DNA of 64,000 nt, from assembly GCA_963513935.1 (NCBI GenBank), contig OY740765.1, forward strand, positions 69,536,253 to 69,600,252, in the 5' to 3' direction. A program made the position numbers and the translations under genes. Of the stretch, positions 59,014-64,000 are shown piece by piece. Numbering within the stretch: the stretch's first letter is position 1; each line of letters opens with the position of its first letter. Under the pieces are notes generated by a model that saw only the letters and a list, made by a program, of their open reading frames with translations, made no database searches and was not told where the DNA came from. The DNA comes from Aphrophora alni (lineage: Eukaryota; Arthropoda; Insecta; Hemiptera; Aphrophoridae).

Positions 59014-60183
59014 TTATTCACTAATATTGTTGAACTCGTCCACCATGAGTTCAAAATCATCTTCCTGATCTTCAGCAACATTGTCAATAGTCAGAGACTG
59101 TTGATTTTGAAACACATCAATGTAATATTTCAGATCAGGATTGCTCTCCCAATTTTCTCCAAAGTGCAACGTCAGAAGACGTTTCACATCCGAGATTTTA
59201 GCTTCTTTCACAATGACTCCTTTTGGCACATTTTCAAGACTAACATTCTTCAAGCTTTTACCTTTTTTGCACAATGTCTTACCGACCCCAGTGTCAATGT
59301 TATAAAACAGTTCACCACGAACCAGAACCGATGATAAGGTTTTGTTGCGCCTTAGAATAATCTTCTTTGATTTTTGGAACTGGAAGTGCCACTGCGTTGT
59401 TTTCTTTATGATGTCATCGGAGGAAAGTTTCCAATTCAATACTGGACAATCAAGTCCAAGACGAATTAAGGTGCAATGTTTGTTGAAAACAGATAGATAT
59501 TTTTCAGGATTTTCTATCACAGTTTGTTTCTTAAATTGGCGTTCGAGGTTTCCAAAGACAAGGTCCGGCGGGATAAAAGAGTGGCCTACAATCGGGAAAC
59601 ACAACTCAATTTCTTTGACATTTTTGGGAGCCTCGTTGAGCAGCCAATGTGAAAGCATGAATATTATTGTTGTGTTCTTGTTTTGACCACCACAGCCGTC
59701 AGAAAAAAGACGTACTGTGGTGATTCCTGTTAAGTCCAAACCACTTAACTTGTGGTGCAGTGCCGATGCAATCTGGACTGAGCCTTTTGGATATTCATCC
59801 TCAGTCCAAAGATAAGAAATGGTGTTTTCTTTGGTCTGGCTTTCGTTAGAATCCCCTTCACACACAGTAAAGTTGTAAAGGTATAACTGCCTTCGGTAAT
59901 AAGCTTCTTGATCAGGAACTTTCGGCAAAATTAAATTTTTTTGACAATCGTAAGAGATTATTATTTCATTTTCTTTCTTATTCTGTAATTTAGAGAAAAA
60001 AATATCAGCCCTCTTTTTATGTACTATTAATTCAGCTTTTAGTTCAGCTTTTTTCTCAGCATTTACCTCTGCTACAATTTTGTTTTCCAAGCACATACAT
60101 GCTGAACACTTGTCAGTATATGGAGCATTGAAACTGATATTAAAATTTTCGTTGAAAACTGTCCTGAAGAATTCATACTCAAC
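59014..60183 (-). CDS. DUF7869-like protein, exon 2 distal part (catalytic-looking region)
   Basis: The minus-strand frame is open from the 14-bp target duplication (60170-60183) to the stop at 59014, with 389 codons in this gene. It has a Cys pair (TDKCSACMCLENK) followed by a Lys/Glu-rich helix. Next is ISYDCQKNLILPKVPDQEAY with YRRQLYLYNFTV, then RLFSDGCGGQNKNTTIIFML, then FPIVGHSFIPPDLVFGNLER. In a large arthropod family these blocks are conserved as (F/S)DLQ..L..P, SD.CGGQN.N and VGHS..P.D..FG.IE. The spaced acidic residues resemble a DD(D/E) RNase H-like triad. An acidic tail ends the protein. There are no internal stops. The function is not experimentally known to me; transposase is inferred from context. 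Confidence 0.75.
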   Translation of the reverse strand, partial: VEYEFFRTVFNENFNISFNAPYTDKCSACMCLENKIVAEVNAEKKAELKAELIVHKKRADIFFSKLQNKKENEIIISYDCQKNLILPKVPDQEAYYRRQLYLYNFTVCEGDSNESQTKENTISYLWTEDEYPKGSVQIASALHHKLSGLDLTGITTVRLFSDGCGGQNKNTTIIFMLSHWLLNEAPKNVKEIELCFPIVGHSFIPPDLVFGNLERQFKKQTVIENPEKYLSVFNKHCTLIRLGLDCPVLNWKLSSDDIIKKTTQWHFQFQKSKKIILRRNKTLSSVLVRGELFYNIDTGVGKTLCKKGKSLKNVSLENVPKGVIVKEAKISDVKRLLTLHFGENWESNPDLKYYIDVFQNQQSLTIDNVAEDQEDDFELMVDEFNNISE

Positions 60184-60184
60184 G

Positions 60185-60215
60185 GTTTCAGACGATATCA
60201 CTCATCCATCATCAG
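60185..60215 (-). ncRNA. Possible degenerate hammerhead ribozyme core at the Penelope 3' end
   Basis: The minus strand reads CTGATGA (60215-60209), a 19-base segment, then GAAAC (60189-60185) ending at the target duplication. CUGAUGA and GAAA are the invariant core boxes of hammerhead ribozymes, which are known at the ends of Penelope-like elements. Stem II would be very short (GGA/UCU) and a stem III/cleavage triplet cannot be assigned, so activity is doubtful. Confidence 0.35.
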
Positions 60216-60409
60216 GTGAAATTATCACTCCTAAGAGGTCGTCATTAACATTAAAAAATTGTCAGACATATAACAGCACAATTACGAAAGCACACAAACA
60301 ACGTACGCATTTAACATAAATTGGAACACACGTCCCATGTGGTCATCACAGATGCGAAGTCAGAACTAAGGTCAAGATCCCATCCAATCATCGATGATAA
60401 TCCCCACTC

Positions 60410-61963
60410 CTATACAAAGTCATTTGGTACTTTCATTGCAGTGTCAAATATTAAGTTGGAATTGAACAATAACTTGTCATTTAGGACATTATGCGGTTCC
60501 ATTTTTACTGCCTTGTATATCTCAAATTCTTCATATACACTCATGTATTTACTTTTTTCACAAAATTTTAACACCTCCATGTTGGTTTGTAAGTCCGTGT
60601 ATTTATGATTGTAGTCAATTAGGTGTGCAGCAAAATTAGAAGTTATTGAAGTATGTTTAGATTTCGGCAAATGTTCCTTGAATCTCTTCCCAAATGAACG
60701 ACCGGTTTGACCTATATAATATTTAGGACAGTCGTCACAATTCAATTTGTAAACTCCAGTACACTCAGCTAAGTTTTTGGTACAAACTTTATGTTGTAAT
60801 TTAGTCTGTAATTTATTGTTCGTGGAGTAAGTTAAGGTGACGTTGTTTTTAGCTAATTCATTGTGTAAAGTATGATTCAAAAAATTGCCAAACTCTGTGG
60901 AGATAAACTTCTTCTTATTTGTTTCTTTGTTTAACAATGCAGGCATTATTATATTGTTTTTCTTCTTATTCCTATGTTTACGTACAATACTATCAATTAT
61001 GGAACTAGTATAACCGTTTGACACAGCTATGTGTTTTAATATTGACACCTCACTATCAAAGTCTTCTGCAGAAAGAGGAAGTGACAAAAGCCTATGTACA
61101 AAGCTGTGATATGCCGCTCTCTTGTGTTGAGTGGGATGATGGGAGTCATTATGTATAGTCTGGTCTGTGGTGGTTGGCTTCCTGTATATTTTAAATGAAA
61201 AGCTGTCTGAAATCCTAGAAATGGTTATATCCAAGTAATTTAAGCAGTTATTTGTTTCGATTTCAAGAGTGAATTTTAATTTAACATGTAATCCATTCAG
61301 GTAGTTGTTAAAAAGATTCAATTGTCTGCTATTGCCATTGAATAGAACAATAATGTCATCAACATACCTGTGGTAAGAGATTAACTTGTTATGGTATTTG
61401 TTCGTAGAGGAACATATGTGTTTGTTTTCCATGTGATTCAAAAAGACTTCTGCCATAATACATGATAAGGGCGAACCCATCGCAAGTCCATCATTCTGTA
61501 TAAAAAACTCTCCATTAAACTGGAAATAGTTTTGTTTTAATATTTCAGTAATTAGCCTCATTAATTCATTAATTGCTGAGCCAGAAAGTTTGGAATTTTC
61601 TAATAAATTTTCATGTAAAATATTAATTGTTTCATTTATGGGAACATTTGTGTAAAGGTTGACAATGTCAAACGAAGCTAAAGTATGACTTTTTAAAACT
61701 TTCATATCTTTAATTTTTTCCACTAAATCTAAACTGTTCTTCAAACAATAGTTATTTTTAAATTTTATTTCCCTCCTGATTATACGGTCTATTTTTCTCG
61801 AAATTCTATAAGTAGGAGCTTTTGTAAAATTTACAAGTGGTCTTATTGGACAGTCTGTTTTGTGTATTTTAGGTAAGCCTTTTAAAGATGGGGCTTGTGG
61901 TTTAATAACCTTTGTGTATCTAATATCGCTATCAGATAACAATACGGTACTATTTGATATCAA
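60410..61963 (-). CDS. Penelope-like polymerase: reverse transcriptase plus GIY-YIG endonuclease
   Basis: 517 codons, open throughout. RT motifs in order: LKGLPKIHKTDCPIRPLVNF, the motif A Asp in SFDIVNLYTNVP, motif B GLAMGSPLSCIMAEVF, and catalytic YHRYVDDIIVLF. Then the thumb-side YRKPTTTDQTIHNDSHHP typical of Penelope. The C-terminal GIY-YIG nuclease reads GVYKLNCDDCPKYYIGQTGR with SFGKRFKEH, preceded by a Cys-containing linker as usual for this class. The start Met at 61963 is internal to the RT: about the first 100-150 residues normally present are missing because of 5' truncation. The frame also reads upstream into CINKLISN. The enzyme would nick and prime at the target, but this copy is probably defective. 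Confidence 0.9.
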   Translation of the reverse strand: MISNSTVLLSDSDIRYTKVIKPQAPSLKGLPKIHKTDCPIRPLVNFTKAPTYRISRKIDRIIRREIKFKNNYCLKNSLDLVEKIKDMKVLKSHTLASFDIVNLYTNVPINETINILHENLLENSKLSGSAINELMRLITEILKQNYFQFNGEFFIQNDGLAMGSPLSCIMAEVFLNHMENKHICSSTNKYHNKLISYHRYVDDIIVLFNGNSRQLNLFNNYLNGLHVKLKFTLEIETNNCLNYLDITISRISDSFSFKIYRKPTTTDQTIHNDSHHPTQHKRAAYHSFVHRLLSLPLSAEDFDSEVSILKHIAVSNGYTSSIIDSIVRKHRNKKKNNIIMPALLNKETNKKKFISTEFGNFLNHTLHNELAKNNVTLTYSTNNKLQTKLQHKVCTKNLAECTGVYKLNCDDCPKYYIGQTGRSFGKRFKEHLPKSKHTSITSNFAAHLIDYNHKYTDLQTNMEVLKFCEKSKYMSVYEEFEIYKAVKMEPHNVLNDKLLFNSNLIFDTAMKVPNDFV

Positions 61964-62057
61964 TTTGTTTATACACTTGCTGACTTGACGGACATAAAAG
62001 GTAATATTTTATTATTAATTTATTATATATCAGTGATTCGGGACCTTTCCACAATGA

Positions 62058-62654
62058 AATTCATACTCAACTTTTAAACCCTCTTCTTCCTGTTGTTCAA
62101 GATACATTTCCCACATAGTTTTTATTGATAACTCACTCGGAAAGTACTGCCTTTTTCTAATACTGCTCCTGCAATAATGATTTTGTATTGGTTTAAAGGA
62201 TTTTATAAATTCCTTCACAGCTTCTCTTTTTAGTGAATATTTTTCAATTTGCCGAGCTCCTCCTCTTGTCTCTGGAGGTGTTACACCTGCTTCTAGGAAT
62301 CTTTGGCACAGTCTTTGGACCCTGTCACGTCCTTCCTGCAAAATGTGCAAAAATGCAGCACGACACACTCTTACTTGTTTAACTTGGCCTTCACGTTGCT
62401 TCGGTAAAGTGAAATTTGTGGTTACCTTTTTTTCTTTATTAGGCCTATTGCATTGGTTCTTGGGCCTCTTCCTATTTACTGATGTTACTGTAACGTGCTG
62501 AAGAATGTAATTTTTTTTAGACTCTAGACTTGCGTCCTTATAATACCGCTGGTGAATCCTTCTAACGTCTTGAAGTGACAACTCTTTGCAGCGGTAAATA
62601 CTTATCTCACCGTGTTCACATGTTGGGAGTGTAGGAAATCCTTTAGCTTGGTGC
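62058..62654 (-). CDS. DUF7869-like protein, exon 2 proximal part
   Basis: The minus-strand exon begins after acceptor TTTTGTTACAG (62655-62665). It encodes HQAKGFPTLPTCEHGEISIY and RCKELSLQDVRRIHQRYYKD, a basic stretch SVNRKRPKNQCNRPNKEKKV, then QVKQVRVCRAAFLHILQEGR and DRVQRLCQRFLEAGVTPPET. It ends HYCRSSIRKRQYFPSELSIK with a charged helix to VEYEF. The pattern C..L...RR..H..Y...(S/A)...K..Y(I/L)...V then VRVCR..FL..L then HY.R is that of the N-terminal half of the same family. It continues in frame at 60169 across the Penelope insert. At present the frame runs only a few codons into the insert before a stop at 62030-62032. Confidence 0.75.
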
Positions 62655-62965
62655 CTGTAACAAAAAGCTAGTATTATAATCAAATAATAATAATCATCTA
62701 GGTAATTTTTGAATTACAAAAATGTTGGTAAATTGCCAATTTGAGGATACCTGTCTTTAGTATAGGCTAGTTAGGTGTCTGTCTGTAGAATGTGCTAGAT
62801 TTATTGAGGTTATGTCGAACCACAGGTAATGTTGACTTATAGATACAACAGTGTAATTTATTGGTAAATTAAGGCATCACAAGTTTATTTAACTTGTTTA
62901 AATAACAGAAACGAGACTAATAATTCTTTTGAACTCTATCTGTAATAAGCCCAGTGAATATTTAC

Positions 62966-63060
62966 CTTGCTTTCTTCGCTTTGTTTCGCTCCCATTCTGT
63001 AGGAAATCTCTTTCTCTTTCTGGACTTGTTTTCAAGTGTTTCCACAATGACTTCTTCCAT
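62966..63060 (-). CDS. DUF7869-like protein, exon 1
   Basis: ATG at 63060-63058. It encodes MEEVIVETLENKSRKRKRFP then TEWERNKAKKAR, with donor AAG|GTAAAT at 62965. The ending bases AG join the first G of 62654 to complete an Arg codon, phase 2. The basic RKRKRFP...W.RN..KKAR segment is the usual start of this family (often R.P..W.RN.RK..R) and resembles a nuclear localisation signal. The intron is 311 bp. Family agreement on both sides of the junction supports this start. Confidence 0.7.
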
Positions 63061-63583
63061 TGTACACTACTCTTAAAAATATGCTCAATCAAACGTTAAA
63101 AACCACAGCTTATAACAAAAATCAAGAAACATCAAACACTAACTTCTCAATATTATTGTTTACATTTGCCAGCTCACATCCAAAGTAGGTTAAAGAGTAA
63201 TAAATTAGGCTCTAAACAACATATGTTTGGCAAATAAGCTTGTGGAAAAAACTAGTAGACAACATATTATTTTAATCTAATAAATAATTTAATACAAGAT
63301 GTTGTTTAGCAACGAAAGTAAAACATAACTGGTTTTGCATCTGTTTACATATGTTGGCCATATTGCACCAGTGCATTATAACAGCTTTTGCTACTGTAAA
63401 AATGTAGGTATATTTAACAGGTTTTGCTTCTGAAACCCAGATGGATTTAACTGGTTTTGGAAAAGTAATCAATTTTAAATATCGTATTTAGGTCATTTAA
63501 GACAGGTTTTGGAACTTGAAACTAGTTTTAAATGATATATATGAGAAAACCGTATCCAGGGATACCAAAATCTCAAATTTGAA
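63061..63583 (+). promoter_or_regulatory. Subterminal region with repeated AAC(A/T)GGTTTTG
   Basis: Between the start codon and the right terminal repeat the motif occurs at 63327 (AACTGGTTTTG), 63416 (AACAGGTTTTG), 63449 (AACTGGTTTTG) and with one change at 63380 and 63501, all in one direction. This is the usual position for both the promoter and transposase binding sites. Confidence 0.55.
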
Positions 63584-63621
63584 AAAAAATGGATTTAACA
63601 GGTTTTGCAAATGGGCTACTC
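63584..63621. repeat. Right terminal inverted repeat
   Basis: Plus strand ends AACAGGTTTTGCAAATGGGC then TACTC, the inverse of 58417-58454 with two mismatches in 38. The flank is ATTT. Confidence 0.85.
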
Positions 63622-63625
63622 ATTT

Positions 63626-64000
63626 ATATTTGAACTAAATATGTTTGTAGTTGAAACCACTTCAAATTAAAAACACTAATAATGATGTTATAAATAGAAA
63701 CACTATATTCTACTTTCTACAATATTTATTGAGTCTTGCCGACTAACTTACAATTGAAATAAGAAAAAATATTGATCGATTTTTAATTTTAAATTGTACA
63801 GGTCTTATTTTCTTCCTACTTATTTGAATCAAACTTGATAAATTTTCATCATAGAGCAAAAAGTAAAGACTGTAAATGAAGGCAATTAAATTATCTTAAA
63901 TGCATAATCTTGAAATTAGTTATATAAAAGTTTCAAGGAAGTTAAATATATTATTTATGGTTTTCAAGTTATTAACCCTAAGGAGTAATCACGTCATATG
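63626..64000. other. AT-rich, nothing recognised
   Basis: Flank of the TIR element to the window end. No coding frame or repeat recognised. Confidence 0.5.

Larger units (their letters stand above)
60184..62057 (-). mobile_element. Penelope-like retroelement, 5'-truncated, with 14-bp target duplication
   Basis: GTTGAGTATGAATT (minus-strand sense) is present on both sides (62058-62071 and 60170-60183), inside one continuous reading frame of the host element. The 1874-bp insert carries a Penelope polymerase in the same orientation. The 5' end is missing: the first part of the RT is absent and the frame enters from the truncation point. The 3' end carries a CTGATGA...GAAAC motif directly at the junction. 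Confidence 0.88.
58417..63621 (-). mobile_element. TIR DNA transposon carrying an uncharacterised (DUF7869-like) gene, split by a Penelope element
   Basis: The two ends are inverted copies over 38 bp (GAGTAGCCCATTTACAAAAC outermost at the left, GAGTAGCCCATTTGCAAAAC reversed at the right) with two mismatches, then fade. Each is flanked outside by ATTT (58413-58416, 63622-63625), a candidate 4-bp target duplication. An 11-base motif from the terminal repeat (AAC(A/T)GGTTTTG) is repeated two further times at the left and several times at the right. The only gene inside is the two-exon protein described below. Without the Penelope insert the unit is about 3.3 kb. Gene, repeats and flanks together make a self-consistent cut-and-paste element; the link of this protein family to transposition is my inference. 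Confidence 0.75.

Overview
This is AT-rich nuclear DNA from an animal, most likely an insect. The evidence is an intron-rich gene of the NRF (nose resistant to fluoxetine) acyltransferase family and transposon relics of insect-typical types: piggyBac, Tc1/IS630-like, Tigger/pogo, hAT, Jockey-like LINE, Ty3/gypsy, Penelope and Helitron. The piggyBac and Tc1-like proteins resemble hemipteran copies, but the species cannot be fixed from the sequence.

Host gene. Four exons on the minus strand (41466-41692, 28830-29041, 23713-23792, 15929-16122) have matching GT/AG borders and compatible splice phases. They encode the start of an NRF-6-like protein: the extracellular NRF domain, a first membrane segment, and the start of the acyltransferase-3 domain. 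Roughly 12, 5 and 7.6 kb introns separate them and hold most of the relics between 16 and 41 kb. Exons upstream of 41692 and downstream of 15929 were not found.

Left end (1-8.2 kb). A piggyBac transposase fragment is interrupted by an LTR element on the minus strand. A second, young, non-coding LTR element (3851-8207; LTRs near-identical; tRNA-Gly-type primer site) lies in the opposite orientation. Their internal regions form inverted arms of about 2.4 kb.

Introns and relics (8.5-42 kb). Dead Tc1/IS630-like, LINE, hAT, gypsy, Helitron and RNase H fragments lie with three TIR elements: a piggyBac MITE (27807-28437), a pogo-type MITE (29995-31023) and an internally deleted piggyBac (37942-39114).

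Right third (42-64 kb). There is a complete 4.3 kb piggyBac element with a spliced, apparently intact transposase gene (42126-46424). Next come a gypsy pol relic carrying a foldback insert, and a Tigger element split by another piggyBac (51697-56819 containing 52862-55599). Last is the most interesting unit: a TIR-bounded element (58417-63621) whose only gene is a two-exon member of a large uncharacterised arthropod protein family (I believe DUF7869). Its layout suggests a DNA transposon with an RNase H-like transposase. A 5'-truncated Penelope element (60184-62057) has cut this gene, leaving a perfect 14-bp target duplication, and it ends in a hammerhead-like motif. Removing the insert would leave a 615-residue open frame.
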